Shown here: in pieces, positions 33,601 to 45,835 of the stretch
Position numbering within the stretch: the first letter of the stretch is position 1
How the letters are laid out: each line of letters opens with the position of its first letter
DNA from: Planoprotostelium fungivorum
Lineage: Eukaryota; Evosea; Variosea; Cavosteliida; Cavosteliaceae
Assembly (NCBI GenBank): GCA_003024175.1
Contig: MDYQ01000463.1
Coordinates: 81,136 to 145,135 of the forward strand
Length of the DNA stretch: 64,000 bases
Direction of reading: 5' to 3'
Translations under genes and position numbers: made by a program
Notes under the pieces: model-generated
Databases searched by the model: none
What the model was told of the DNA's origin: nothing
What the model saw: only the letters and a program-made list of their open reading frames with translations

Positions 33601-34582
33601 GATGGGGGCGACGAGAGGCTAACGTGACCAGGAGCATCTATTGAGTCTCGAGGATGAACCAAACATCAGGAACAAGATGAGAAGAACTACTCTCTGTAAG
33701 ACGATGGCGGGTAACAGTACAGATCTGCTCACCATCACCACTTTCCCTGCATCGAAGGAAGTCATACGAGTGAGAATGAAAGCATCGATTATATCTTAAT
33801 CGATGTGATACAGAGTCGTCCAGTAGTCGTCCTCACCTCTCGCGTGCATCCAGGAGAGAGTCAAGCGAGTACGATGATGCAGGGCTGCATCGATTTTCTC
33901 TTGGGTGATTCAGATGAGGCTTCCTGGTTGAGAGATCGAATGGTCTTCAAGGTGAAGATTCAAGCGGTGGAAGACTGAAGAATTGAAAGGTCATCCCCAT
34001 GCTGAATATGGATGGTGTCGTGGAGGGCAACCACAGGTGTTCTCTGTCTGCGGTCGATTTGAATCGTCAGTGGATCGATCCCAGCCCCAAATTACATCCG
34101 GAAGTCTTCCACACGAAACAATTGATGATGCACACGCTCAACGAAGGACAAGACATCAAGCTGTTCGTAGATCTCCACGGACACTTTCGAAAGAAGAACA
34201 TATTCATGTTCGGGTGCAACCATGATGGCAGGCCAGACCTCAAATACAAAGAGGCTGTCTTCCCCTTCATGCTCAGCCGCATCGATTCGAACTTCAATTT
34301 CGATGGCTGCTCTTTCAAGGTGGGTCGTTTATCTCTACTTGAAGTGACTCGATTCAGATCCCCCAATCGAAAAAGTCTTGCGGAAGAGTGGTTGGCGGTC
34401 GATCGTTGAACATCTTGAACAGCTTCACGATGGAGGCGTCGTTCAGCGGGATGGACGTGGGAACCAATCGAGGGCACCATCTCGACATAGAATACCTCTT
34501 GAGGATCGGACACAGTCTGATCAAGACGCTGTACACGTATACCACGGACGACCTCCAAGTGTTCGAGGTGATCTTCGAATGA
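30682..34582 (+). CDS. Cytosolic carboxypeptidase (CCP/Nna1-type, M14B) with N-terminal ARM repeats
   Basis: About 17 exons. The first 250 codons are disordered and charged; exons 31210-32270 then each encode an armadillo-like helical repeat (HTVVKILQLVNG, NAQIMGLIIEILERAAKK, GGIPVLLNSLKQHG, LLIILMSVLYNLSRS, VVKVTLSILKNLSNN). The beta-sandwich N-domain typical of CCPs follows (WFYFRVTNMTSGLTYKFNII, FHTLTFRLAFPYDEDECYLA). The catalytic domain has HPGES (zinc ligands His, Glu), the DLNRQW block, DLHGH (third zinc ligand) and FTMEASFSG with the catalytic Glu. The order matches CCP1/AGTPBP1, which trims polyglutamate from tubulin. Stop 34580-34582. Presence suggests polyglutamylated microtubules, fitting with centrin and PPP2R3C nearby. 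Confidence 0.93.
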
Positions 34583-34846
34583 GCTGGCGACCGTGTCTGA
34601 AAAGTGTAGATTCGGGAGATGTTATTGGCACAATCGGAAGATTTCGCACCGCTTCGAACGAAGAAGAAAGCTGTACGAAAGAAGAGCGGAAAGAAGAAGA
34701 CGTGATAAAGTGCTCTAAATGGATTTATCTATCTACTCGTTGTAGTTTCTCGGAATGATGATTTTTATTGCCATGAAACTTCCGATTCCGTTGATGCAAA
34801 ATCATTCTGTTGCAAACACGAACTTGAACAAGTCGCAACAGCTTGA

Positions 34847-35756
34847 ATGATGTAAGTGATACACACGACACACCATCACTGAACCATTTCAAGGAACAAC
34901 CAGAGAACACAGATGAGGACGAAACTCTGCCGCGCCAGAAGACAGACACTCTTACACCAGAGCGAGAGAGAGGAGATGCAGATTTGCAGGGATGCTTTGG
35001 CAGAATCCTTGCAGGAACTAGAGAAGAGCCTCCGAGAGGTGACACCTCGCAGTCAGCTTCACCCAAGCTGACATGATGACAGAATGAGATGAGACTGAGA
35101 GATCATGATGAGTCCGTTGAGGCAGCCAAGCTCTTCCTTCAGAAGGCATTGACCGATCGCGCAGGATTGGCCAAGCTTCTTGAAGATGTGAGATCTGAGC
35201 TCGAGCTCACGCGATCTGGCGTCGTTGATGCTGATCGCAGGCTGCAGACCTACGACGACATTCTTCTAGAGGACAGACAGAGAGAGAACGGTATCACGAA
35301 GGACCAACCCATGTGGATCTCCTCCACGGCCAACGGCGCTCTAAGAAGGTGAGTCGCAGAGAAAGATACCAGCTCACCTCGTCATGCAGCTTAAGAACTG
35401 CCCTCTCCGCCAGCGTCAGCGTTATCAATCGCATGTCCCTGTCCCCCGTTCAACCCAGAACTACACCACAGAGGAACAGACTACCCATAGCTGCCAGGTT
35501 ACCCTCCAGCAAGAGGAAGTTTATCGATATCGTGGAGGAAGACTTGCAATGTCCCATATCGAAAGAGGTCATGGATGATCCAGTCTTGACCGCAGACGGC
35601 CACACCTACGAGAGATCCAACATCGTGGCTTGGTTTCAGAGAGGCAACCGAACATCACCCGTGACCAACGCACCGTTGGACAGCTTCACCTTGATACCCA
35701 ACCGTAGAGTCAAGTCCATGATCGAAACGTTCAAAGACAGAAGGGGAAATGTATAA
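34847..35756 (+). CDS. U-box E3 ubiquitin ligase with coiled-coil N-terminus
   Basis: Exon 1 is only ATGAT (34847-34851); its GTAAG intron joins GAACAACCAG to give MMNNQRTQMR. Exons 2-3 encode a coiled coil (REEMQICRDALAESLQELEK; ESVEAAKLFLQKALTDRAGL; DVRSELELTRSGV). The C-terminal 70 residues are a U-box: DLQCPISKEVMDDPVLTADG, HTYERSNIVAWFQ, SPVTNAPLD, LIPNRRVKSMIE. All core positions (CPI, DPV, G-H-TYER, I-W, P-T) are present, so E2 binding should be intact. Substrates unknown; coiled coil suggests dimerisation as in other U-box ligases. Stop 35754-35756. Confidence 0.93.
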
Positions 35757-35920
35757 AGTATGAATATCGTCGCTCGTCTGTCGTTTCACATGATAGTTAC
35801 AGGTACATATTTATATATGCCTTTCGCCTACAGAGTGTATCCGAGCGGCTCAGGTCTGTAGATCGTCGAGTTGCTCTCTTGTGCCTGCGCGATCGTCAGG
35901 CACCATCGATCCATCTCGTT

Positions 35921-36528
35921 TCAAATCACCGCCGCCATTCGGGGGAAGAGATTATAAGTGATGTATGCAGAACCATCTGCTGGTCCAACAACTTGAGTCG
36001 AGATCAAGATGACGTCGATCCATGCACCAAAGAGGAAGCCACCAAAGGTCCCCAACTTCAGCAGACCGATGGCAGGATATCCAAGATAAAATCGGTCGAC
36101 TCCAAAATAACCGAGAAAGACGGAGAGCCCAACGGCCCTTTTGTAATAGTATCCATTGCTGATGATGCCGTGAGAATGGATACGATAAGGGTGCTTACGT
36201 CGATGTGCAAGGAGATTGGATAGTATAATTACGTGCGCCGAGACATTCTACGCCGTCGAATGCATAACATTGTTCTACAGATGGAATCAGTAACGTATTA
36301 TGATGATTACGATTCTCACGAGTGAAACTGTTGTTGTGACAATTTGAAGGTTCGCCTGTGTACGAAGATATGTCGGGAGATATGCACTCGAACCTTTTAC
36401 CATCAGATGCAACCGATCGAATTCACTCACTGCCCCAATCTGAGGGAGTCACAAGATGGTATCTCATCGTATCCGACCACCGAACACACGAGAAGGAGAG
36501 CGAGTGGAAAGATGAACCGGCACATCAT
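35921..36528 (-). CDS. TM2D1: TM2 domain-containing protein, TM2D1 orthologue
   Basis: ATG 36528 starts a signal peptide (MMCRFIFPLALLLVCSVVG). The extracellular part has CDSLRLGQFECISPDI, EPSNCHNNSF and CYAFDGVECLG, the conserved cysteine layout of TM2D1. The TM2 domain follows: NGYYYKRAVGLSVFLGYFGV, DRFYLGYPAIGLLKLGTFGG, WIDVILISTQVVGPADGSAY. The DRF motif between the helices is intact. Stop 35921-35923. A 45-nt stretch starting GTGAGAATCG within the extracellular exon may be an intron of length divisible by three. TM2D proteins support Notch signalling and endolysosomal function in animals. Confidence 0.93.
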
Positions 36529-36700
36529 TATGCCGATCGATCAGTTGATCTCTGGTTCAGCGAATGCTCTCACTACAACACAATTTCTCTCTCCTCTTTA
36601 TTCGATTTTCGCCGTGCACACGCTCTTGTGATTCTTCCAGTCCTTACTCTGGCAGGAAGGCCCACAATACGCCACCAATTTGCAGCCGCACCTGTCTCCT

Positions 36701-39131
36701 TCAACTCCTCCTCTCACTTTCACCCCACCTCTTCGCATGTGATTTGCTGTCCACCGCACATTTGTACGGATGCTTCTGCTTCTCTGAATGATGTTTCGTC
36801 GCCTTTTTGATGTCCAGCACCTTTGAGAAACCGTCGTACCAGTAAGTCACCTTCTCTGTCGTTCTCTCTGATACGCTGACCGTGTAAGAGACATCCTCTC
36901 TCGTCTCGTGTTCTCCGCATGCGCTGATCGTGTCTCAGACGATGAAGAGCGATGATGAACAGAGAACTCACCACGTTGCCACTTCACCGTTCGAATCAAT
37001 GCTGATTCTCTGCAGTCTCTTGCAGCTGATAAAATCAGTGAGGGGGGAGACGAGTTATGCTCACTGCAATAGGATGTCTTCTACGCAATAGTCACCCGAT
37101 ATGGAGGGACAGCTGAGAATCATGGACAAGTTTGTCAATCGACTCAATCTCCCGATAGCTCTCGAAAAAGACCTCGATCACCATCAGCCACCACCATGAT
37201 GCGATGATCGTCGCTCCATCATCATCGATCTCACCCGCACTCGGCCGGCGTAGAAATGACGACTTCGTCAGAGTCAACGCAGATGATCGTCTGGGGTAAC
37301 AGATTGAACATCTTGACCATGTCTTTCACTTCCACGTAAGCCAGATGTGATGCGATGCCGAAATGTGTCAGTGATTTCATCGCTTCGAGGTTCTTCTTTA
37401 ACGTTTTGGACGCTGGACGGATCGGTTGGAATTGTGATAAGATTGGACTTCACCTTCTGCGTCGTCCAATCCATCGGGTGTCATGTCTATATTTTCCAGA
37501 GGTCGCTGTTACGATCAGCTGATGATGTCCGTCACGATGTGATCGCGATGTGGCTTGATGAGATGGTGAAAGACTCACCAGTTTTCCATTCGACATCGGT
37601 TTCGATACTTGGCAGAGCTCTTGGATATTTCCAAAGGTCTGCTTCAGATTGGGTAGGGCATCGGCAGACATATAAGTGGCCAGCCCAACGACATTGAGAA
37701 CCACCAGCGTGGGATGGGCGTCTAGGAACATTCGAGCGGCAGGTCTGTTCATCCATCAACGGAAGATCGTCTCCAGAGTATTCGATGGATGACCATCATC
37801 GATGATATGATGATTATGCCATCGATGATGTGATGATTATGCCATCGATGATATGATGATTATGCCATCGATGATGTGATGATTATGCCATCGATGATGT
37901 GATGATTATGCCATCGATGATGTGATGATTATGCCATCGATGATGTGATGATCATTGCCGTCGATCATGTGATCATCGAATAACGATGACTCACATGTCT
38001 GATTTTCGGATGTCAATGGCAGCCGTCTCTAACCTGATTCGATATCAAAACGGATCGATCGATTCCGCTCACTTTGAGATCTTCGGCCATCGTTGTGCCA
38101 ATAGAGCGGCGGCACTGAGGGATACCTCTCCGTTGTGGTACAATTGCAGATCGACCAGATCTTGACACTTACCCAGCGCCGTGATGAGAGCTCTCCAGTC
38201 TTTGTCCTTCACCTTCTCTTCGTTCATTCGATGGCTCACGGTCTCTCAACGGTCTCACCTTCGTATCTGAGTCTTGGTAGCAATTGAATTCGAATCTGAT
38301 GAGAATGAATGAAGGGGGACGATGATTCGCGATCACCTGGTTAATTTTTGTGTCAGGATGCTCAAAAGCGTTGGGTGACCACCGGGCCATTCTTCTTCGT
38401 CTTCCGTTTCCATGTCGAAAGAGAGATATCGCAATTCTTTCCATTCCTTCAGACTCTCCAATATCTGACGAGGTGATCAGTCACATGACGGACATCGGAT
38501 GGTGATGAGCTCACATCATCAGGAAACCACACACACTCCCAACAGAACTCTCTCGTGTTGACACACAATTTCAGCGCTTCTTTCATGCGATCTATCGGGC
38601 TCAGGCCATCATTATCCTGTGATCATTGGTCATCTCGAGACGACAGATGCGATCGATCCCTCACCATCGTCCTCGCTGTCTCATCGAGAACATGATTGGG
38701 AATCTCTACGCATGTATCTTCTCTACCGATGTAAACACCTCTGACTAGTTTAGCCAGCTCAGGATTTCTCCTCAGGTGCTCCCATAAGACATCCTGTGAA
38801 AAATCAGGAGGGTACGATGAGATAGATCAAACTACCTCTTCTTCATCGGCTGATAGCCAAGCGTATTGCACTCTTCTCATTAGAGGTAAGAAGCCCTTGT
38901 AGAATCTCTTGTTCAATGTCAACAGAGAGAAGAAGTCTATGGCGTGGAGATCGAAGGCAGAGCCTTCAATGCACAATTCTGAGACAAACACCTGCGTAAC
39001 GTGTCAATCGTGAATGTGATTTGGCGATCTGATGATTGATGGGCCATCTGTGATTGCGGAATACTTACGTCTAAAACACGCAGAAATAAGTCCAGATGCC
39101 CATCGTTCATGCTACTCTGATGAGCTTGCAT
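36701..39131 (-). CDS. Large LRR-like / F-box-like protein
   Basis: About a dozen exons in phase, from ATG 39131 (MQAHQSSMNDGHLDLFLRVL) to TGA 36701-36703. Residues 25-70 (AIDFFSLLTLNKRFYKGFLP) resemble an F-box-like helix pair. Later exons have leucine-rich repeat spacing: LKEWKELRYLSFDMETED, CQDLVDLQLYHNGEVSLSAA, HPTLVVLNVVGLATYMSADA, LKQTFGNIQEL, LEAMKSLTHFGIASHLAYVE and LSRLTNLSMILSCP. The C-terminal exon (VSYTVSVSERTTEKVTYWYD, HHSEKQKHPYKC) is basic. F-box/LRR proteins usually recruit substrates to SCF ligases; that role is inference. One intron holds a 23-bp tandem repeat. Stop is 172 bp from the start of TM2D1 on the same strand. Confidence 0.65.
37795..37970. repeat. 23-bp tandem repeat in an intron of the LRR-like gene
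   Basis: About seven copies of ATGCCATCGATGATGTGATGA(TT), two with ATATG instead of TGTG, the last copies degenerate. The repeat lies wholly between a GTGAG donor (about 37995) and an AG acceptor (about 37744) of the minus-strand gene. No spacer-repeat alternation, so not a CRISPR array. Confidence 0.9.
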
Positions 39132-39403
39132 CGCAAGAAGATGATTGGGAAGCGTGATCAACTACCGTTGTAGAGATACGTCGAGCGCAATCAATTGGAC
39201 CACCCGAAAACTTCCAACAGCGATGCTCTTCTCTGACGTTTCTTCAACTCTTCAAGAAGTAGGCTGAGACACCCTCTTTCCCCTCTCCTACTGTGCGGTC
39301 ACCACCGTGATTTCCCAATCAAATGAGCCGCCGACAAGAATAGCCGATCGACCACGGTGACACCGGCTCAACGGCCGTTAAGCGCTACTTGTCACATGCC
39401 AGG

Positions 39404-42275
39404 ATGGGATGCTTCGGTTCAGCGAGAGTTGCTGCAGAGGATGAGCCCTGTGGACCACTCAAGCACAGGGGGTGCACCGACATCTTCTGGCTCATCCTCT
39501 TCCTGGCTTTCTTAGCAGGAATGGGTGGCGTCGCTTACATCGCAGTATCGAAGGGGAACATGAGCAGGTGATGTGGTGGGACGGTGGCACAGAACTAACT
39601 TCTCGCAGACTCGATCACGGCATTGACTCATACGGGAACACGTGTGGCATGGATAACTTCAACAGCAGTTTCATCCCCCAACAGTGGCAGAATCACAGCA
39701 GAGATATGACAAATCTTCCCTATCTATATTGGCCAAATCCTTTCAAACTGTCAGAACAATTGTGCCTATCATCTTGTCCTCAAGAGACGGAGTGGAGGAA
39801 CATATCGATGTTCATCTGCGAATATGATGTCACACCTACTCTAGAAGCTACTCTACTCGGTCACTGCTGGCCACCGTATCAATCCAAACCAGGTGAGTGA
39901 TCTGATCATCTGACCGAGATTGAATATCCGTACAGTCTTAGGACGGTGTGTCCCTGATGTTCAAAAATTGCTTCCCCTGTTGGGTCTCAATTATACCTTC
40001 GAAGGAATGAGCAATAGTACGGACGCCAACGGGACAGCAGCCAGTGACCTGAACATTCGATCCGTTGCGACACAGGTAAGAGCAGCCGATCTCTGATCCA
40101 AAACATCATCGATTGACTCACATGCAAGATCTTTTCAGACGTTTACATTTCGAGAAAATGGATCGCCATCGGCCTGGCATCTGCGGTCGGTTTCGGTTTG
40201 CTGTGGATCGTCCTCATGCGTTTTCTGGCTGCCGCCATCATATGGTTTACCATCGTCGTGGTCTATGTCCTCTTCATCGCTCTCTCTGTCTTTCTATTCC
40301 TATTGGCCAGGAGAAAGAGGTGAAATTCGAAACCTATGCCTTCGCTCATTCAAACAGACAAGAATACGACGATATACCGACAGATATGAAATTCAGCAGT
40401 GATCTGAGGAACATTCAAGTATTACAAGTGAGACGATGGTGACGAAAAAATCTAGACTCACTATGAGGAGGGTGTCAGTTATGCAGTCATAGCCGTGACT
40501 GTCATTGGAATCATCCTCTTGATATGGATGGCAAAACGTATTCGAATGGCAGTCATGATCGTAGAGGAGGCATCGAAAGCCATTGGTCACGCACCTTCCG
40601 TACTCTTATTACCGATATGGACCATGTTCTGGTTCACAGCTTTCACTGCATATTGGGTTGTCATCGCTTGGTAAGGTGATGATGATGAAGATCTCTTGTC
40701 TAACAATGGGTGTAAGTTATCTAGCCTCTTGTCTGCAACCCAATTATAATTCGGAGGGAAAGATCAGTGGATATCAATCGAGCCGGATATTAGAGGGCCT
40801 ACAGTGGTATCACCTCTTCGGTTTATTTTGGATCCAACAATTTATTCTGGCGATGCAGCAGACCACGATTGCCGCGGTAGTGGCAGTGTACTATTGGACG
40901 AAAGATAAAAAGGTAAGATAGCGTTCACGTGTCTTAGCTGACCAGATGTGAAGGATGTGCCATGGTTTCCGATAGGTAGGCGTGTCATTCATCCAATCCT
41001 TCGTTCACACCTCTACAGTATCGGGGTCTTGGTTAGTCCTCCGCTATCATTTGGGATCACTCGCCTTCGGTTCGTTTATCATCGCTGTGATCAAATTCAT
41101 ACGGGCCATCATCAAATTCATTCAGACCCGAATCTCAGCGGCAAAAGCGCAGCCTGTGAGCTGTCTCTTGAAATCACTCGATTGCTTCTTCGGTTGTTTA
41201 GAAGGGTGAGTCATCTTCCCTCGACTTGAATTCACAGACGATAGGGTGATCAAATATTTGTGCGAGAGAGCATACATCATGGTGCGTGTTGATCGTGTCT
41301 AATGATTGATGAGACTGATAAATTATCCAGATCGCCATCAAGGGCGAATCCTTCTGTAGCTCTGCTAGGAGAGCTTTCGGCTTGATATTAGATAATATCT
41401 TGAGAATCGGTGTCGTTGGTGTCATCAGTGCCGTCGTACTCTTCCTCTGCAAGATTGCCATCACCGCCTCAGCTACTTTGCTGACACTCTATCTCGTGTG
41501 GAAGGACGGTCAGGCTCATTACATCGCCATGCCAGTCATTGTGAGTCGTTGCTAATCTATGATGATACTGATTTGTGTCAGGTGGTCGGACTCCTGTCGT
41601 TCATCATCGCGTCCAGCTTCATGAACACATTTCACATTGCCATCGATACGATCTTATTGTGTTTTTGTGAGGACTGCAGCTCGAATGATGGCAGCCAGCA
41701 GAAACCATATTACATGCCCGATTCGCTACTCAAATTATTCGACAAGCAGAATCATCCCCCACCGCAGGTAAGAAGAGATGATGCTATCTTAGCGACTCAT
41801 GAGACAAAAGAAAGAGGGTGGCACACCTGCAGAGAAACATCCCACACAACCACAGACTAGCGATACAAACGAAGCAGACCCTGCACCTTATCAAGTCGAA
41901 GCGAAAGTCAAATCAAGAGAACACGTGAAGAGTGCAAAACCGAAGAGGGAGTTCTGGGAGGGTGCGCAGAATCAGATGATGAATCACCGACTGATCGCAA
42001 CAGATGAGACACCGAGACAATCGAAATCAGAGGAGCAAGAGACGAATCCACCCGATGAGACAGTCGAACGTGCATCCAGAAAGAGGAGAAAACTCGTGTT
42101 GCCAAGTGCTCGCGTCATTTTAAAGAGCCTACCGGTGATATGCTTTCCACTACCCGCTCCAACTGATTCTGAACAGAAGGGATCACACACGAAGAAGGTG
42201 AAGGTGAAAGATGAGGCACCACGGAAACCCTCCGATCGCCTCTGGCAAGACATCAACTCAGACCAGATCTTCTGA
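39404..42275 (+). CDS. Choline transporter-like protein (SLC44/CTL)
   Basis: About twelve exons. The N-terminus GCFGSARVAAEDEPCGPLKH-RGCTDIFWLILFLAFLAGMG matches the CTL start (short cytosolic, then TM1). A large Cys-rich, N-glycosylated extracellular loop follows (NSSFIPQQWQ, LCLSSCPQ, LNYTFEGMSNST). Around nine further TM helices include WIAIGLASAVGFGLLWIVLM, IIWFTIVVVYVLFIALSVFL, WIQQFILAMQQTTIAAVVAV-YYW and the family core SWLVLRYHLGSLAFGSFIIA followed by RISAAKAQPVSCLLKSLDCF-FGCLEG; FCEDCSSNDGSQQKPYYMP is the conserved C-terminal block. CTLs move choline and ethanolamine across plasma and mitochondrial membranes. Unusual: a roughly 155-residue charged, Lys/Glu-rich tail after a 43-nt intron, ending ...DINSDQIF. 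Confidence 0.93.
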
Positions 42276-42343
42276 ACACGTTGGAAAGAGCTTCCATTCA
42301 GATATATAGATCAGGAGACTTGATACAAATTTCGATTCATTCA

Positions 42344-43372
42344 TCATCTCGCCCTCAGCCTCTCCACCATGTCTTCGTTGTTGATAGCGCCTTGACATCT
42401 CAGCAGCAGCACTTCCTTCTCTCGCTCAGACATATCGATCTCAGGTCGTGATAACAGAGCGACAGCCAAGTCGGTTTGTTTCACAGCCAAAGCCCAGAAG
42501 GCCATGGAGCTCATTCTGGATGGAGTCATGTACCTCAGGAAGGCTTCCACACCCTTCCTGTGTCCCTTCTTCCACGCCAGCATGACCGCTTCGGCCACCT
42601 TTAGAATGTCAGTGAAATTATAGACATCATCTGAGGGTGACGTTTGTGCCGTCGGCTTATCCAAATCGATATTAACCGTTTTCGCACCTGATCAGCATTC
42701 ACCGGAGAGCGACTATCAGACAGCAGCCGTTGAACCTTTTACACAGTGAGACGAAGGAGAGGTGGACGGGACTCACCACTGACGAATGACCATTCACGAG
42801 AGCAGCAACCAACATCTGAGATCCACTCGCATCGACTCCACGTCTCTGCAGCAGATAGTTCACGGCCACTTCGTTTCCATTTTCACACATCTTGAGTAGT
42901 GCACTCTGTGTTGACGGTGAGATTACGTACGTAATTTCATTTCGATCGAACCTGTCCTTTTAGGCGCGAATCCAAGACTCTCGTGATGGATTCCCGCCAT
43001 GTGCGGCATACCAGAGAGCTGTTCTTCCAGTCTCTTGGATCCTTTAAGAAGGAGAGAATGGCCGTCCAGGCATCTAAATACACTTCAGGCAGCTGTGGAC
43101 GCCTTCTATCCCTACATCGGTTGAGTCGATGTTGAGTCGATCGTCCGTCTATGTTTATAGATCCGTCCCCAATAGAGGAGGGAGGCTCACCGGCATAGTA
43201 AGAGCTTTATCTCAGAGACGAACCTCTTGATCACCGACCTCGTTGGCTTCTTCGTGTCGGATGTGCGACCGTCCTCTATGTGTCGACCGCTTCTCCTGTG
43301 TGCGATGAAGGTCATGGCGGCAGACAGAGGCTCGAGGCTCCAGAGAATTATGTCATAAAGGGTACCGCGCAT
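42344..43372 (-). CDS. F-box / ankyrin-like repeat protein
   Basis: ATG 43372 starts a basic leader (MRGTLYDIILWSLEPLSAAM). After an intron the segment LDAWTAILSFLKDPRDWKNS-SLVCRTWRESI fits an F-box (L-I-S-L, then S-VC-W). The next exons have ankyrin-like repeats: SALLKMCENGNEVAVNYLLQ-RRGVD, QMLVAALVNGHSSVVQRLLS, AEAVMLAWKKGHRKGVEAFL and MAFWALAVKQTDLAVALLSR. A stop-containing stretch is removed by two successive introns starting GTGAGTCCC and GTGAATGCT. The protein ends ...DMVERLRAR at 42344. This layout occurs in many amoebal SCF adaptors; substrate unknown. Confidence 0.65.
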
Positions 43373-43513
43373 TACGTTGTTCAGCTTGAGCTGTCAGCTA
43401 GAGATCTGTAGGCCGAAGTTCTCGCGATCTTCCCACCTAATAAACCTACTAAGTTGACTTTTGACCAGGCGTCTCTTCCTCTATAAGCGAGTGGACCTCT
43501 CAGAGATTGCTAC

Positions 43514-43794
43514 GATGCTGCAAGCCGAGCTGCTTGCCTACCATTCTATATGGGACACCACTTATCTCCGATGTAGCTCCAATTCCGGTGAATCAGTTCA
43601 GGATGCCACATTTTACTCGGAGGTGTATCCATAACTATCCATGTCTTCTGATCCATGGGTCAATCGTGCCCACCGACCTGGTGAACCATCGACAGATGGA
43701 CAACTGTTCCTTCACTCAACCGTGCTGCAGCCCTGGTGGCTGCTATCTGCACACCGCAAGTATGTCGATCGAGAGGTGTCAAGTCGATCGTTGA
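43514..43794 (+). CDS. Small Cys-rich hypothetical protein
   Basis: ATG 43514 (MLQAELLAYHSIWDTTYLRC) to a GTGTA donor at about 43625; the acceptor CGACAG at 43694 joins MDNCSFTQPCCSPGGCYLHT and ends ...IERCQVDR. The C-terminal exon has five cysteines in 22 residues. No signal peptide is visible. Two rival frames are open here, so the model is tentative. It is convergent with centrin. Confidence 0.35.
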
Positions 43795-43911
43795 CAACAA
43801 CACATCGAAGCACAGTTGGATTTATCTTTTATTTTTCAATCTCATGAATCACGTTCAATGTGTAATGAGTTGCGATGAGGAAGGCACTATATACGTGTAT
43901 GATCTTTGTCT

Positions 43912-44602
43912 TTAGTAGAGACTAGTCTTCTTCATGATCCTCAGAAACTCCTCCTCATTGATCTCTCCATCTCCATCTGAAAGCCTTCAGTGCCATTCTC
44001 CATCGATGTCCTCACCTCTGTCTGCCTCGTCGATCATCTCTTGAATCTCCTCGTCTGTCAGGTTCTCCCCCAGTTCTTTAGCGACTCTCTTGAGATTTTT
44101 GAATGAGATCTTTCCCGTCTCATCATCGTCAAACAGTCTGAATGCCTTGAGGATCTCTTCTCGTGAATCTTTTTCGCTCTTCGTGAACGTTAGAAGGGGA
44201 AGAAGTTGTCTTGATAGTCACCATCTTTGCCGTCATCAAATCGAGAAACTCGTTGAAGTCGATCGTTCCAGAACCGTCTTTGTCGATATCCGAGATCATC
44301 TTCTTAATCTCCTCCTTCTTTGGCTCGAATCCGAGTGCTCTCATGGCTACCTTCAATTCCTTCGCGTCGATGGTTCCTGTTTCGTGTGAATACAATGATG
44401 TGATAAAGAGACACGCACCTGATCCATCCGTATCGAAGAGATCAAATGCTTCTCTGATTTCTTGTTTCTGTTCCTCTGTGAGTTCAGGCTTTCCTTTTGT
44501 CGTTCCCTTTGCCCTCGATGCGGGGACAGCATTTGCCTTTCTATTGTAGCTCTGAAGATGGTCAGTCTCTGACCAATCAACTCTGAAAAAGATGCTCACC
44601 AT
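43912..44602 (-). CDS. CETN: Centrin (EF-hand Ca-binding centrosome protein)
   Basis: The start codon ATG 44600-44602 is an exon on its own: a 49-nt GTGAG intron follows directly and joins [20 protein letters not shown]. Four EF-hands: [55 protein letters not shown] and [20 protein letters not shown]. The phrase [20 protein letters not shown] is diagnostic of centrins over calmodulin, as is ending KKTSLY. Centrins work at centrosomes/basal bodies, in nucleotide excision repair (with XPC) and in mRNA export. Stop 43912-43914. Confidence 0.95.
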
Positions 44603-44749
44603 GATGATGAGGGTTATATATTAGCTTGCAGCTTTGTGGGTGGTGCTGAAATGGCGCGAAGTGGCGCTATTTCTTGATACACCTCGTTGTATAACTGTGC
44701 GGTGTCAACCGTTGATTTGTTCATTTATTCATTTTAGGATACAACAAAG

Positions 44750-45770
44750 ATGAGCCAGGACGCATTATTGTTACAACGCAGCCACGATGATCAGGTTCTA
44801 ACTATCACATTCAATCGACCAAATCGTGGTAATTCACTCAACTCTGCCATGATGTCTCAGCTGACGAAAGCCATTCGAGAGGCCGACGCAGATGGTGAAC
44901 CACACTCTAATTACGACGTCGATCTAACGTATTGAACACAGATATCACGCGCATCATTGTCTTCAGAGGTTCCGGACGTTTCTTCTGTACCGGTATGGAT
45001 CTTGGACCACAAGATCAGTTGACTATTCTGTCGGAGATGAAGTCAGACAATCCACCCCCTTCTGTCTTTCAATTGATCCAGCTGTGTAAGAAGGTCACCA
45101 TTGCCGTGATGGAAGGACCTGCTCTCGGTGGAGGAGTAGGCATTCTGTTCGCATGTGACATCAAGATCTGTACAGAGTCTTCTTGGTTGCAGATGCCTGA
45201 AGTGAATCGAGGCATCATTCCAGGTCAGAACTGTCTCCTTCTCTCGCCATCTTTTTCAATTTCGTCACACTCGTCCTGAACGAGAAACAGCTCTCATATC
45301 GGTTGTCATCTTGCCGTCTCTGGGTTATTCTCTCACGAAACAACTCATGCTCACCGGTGAAAAGTTTACACCCTCTCAATTGGCCGTCATGGGCGCTGTA
45401 ACACAGGTGATACATCTTACGTCTACACGACACCAACACATCATGCAGGTCACGAAAGAGGCTACAGACACCAATCAATCACTGGAACGTTACATCCAAC
45501 TTCTATTGTTGGGTGCCCCCGGTGCTCAATCCAAGGTAAAGACCGTCATCATCACATTAAAATCAAATAAAACAATCATTTCGAACGATTATCGAACCAA
45601 AACAGGTCAAAGCTCTGTTACAGTACGGAATGAACCACGAGAGTTCACAGATGAACAAGGAAGCCGGACGACAACTCGAAGCCGTCATGACATCCAACGA
45701 AGCGGCTTACGGCATGCAATGTTTTCGAGAGAAGAAGAAACCAGACTGGAAGAGTTTATCGAAACTGTAA
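44750..45770 (+). CDS. Enoyl-CoA hydratase/isomerase family protein
   Basis: Exons from ATG 44750 give ITFNRPNRGNSLNSAMMSQL, IIVFRGSGRFFCTGMDLGPQ (oxyanion-hole loop, RFFCTGMDL), KVTIAVMEGPALGGGVGILF-ACDIKI (second oxyanion-hole block), MPEVNRGIIPALISVVILPS-LGY, and GEKFTPSQLAVMGAVTQV. This is the crotonase fold. The usual first catalytic Glu of mitochondrial hydratases (A-x-E in the GGGCEL block) is replaced (GGGVGI), as in isomerase-type members, so Delta3,Delta2-enoyl-CoA isomerase or a side-branch activity is possible. No mitochondrial or PTS1 signal seen (ends ...WKSLSKL; SKL-like tripeptide S-K-L at the very end could be a PTS1). Stop 45768-45770. Confidence 0.9.
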
Positions 45771-45835
45771 CTCAATACTTTGAACGAACTCTGAAGATCA
45801 TCATGAGTGGAGTCGTGATGGAGGAGTCGTTCACC

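Noticed and set aside
33983-34225. Second-frame ORFs within the carboxypeptidase exons
   Set aside because: Shadows of the HPGES/DLNRQW/DLHGH frame.
37795-37970. Regular 23-bp repeats as a possible CRISPR array
   Set aside because: Copies are directly adjacent with no unique spacers, in a eukaryotic intron.
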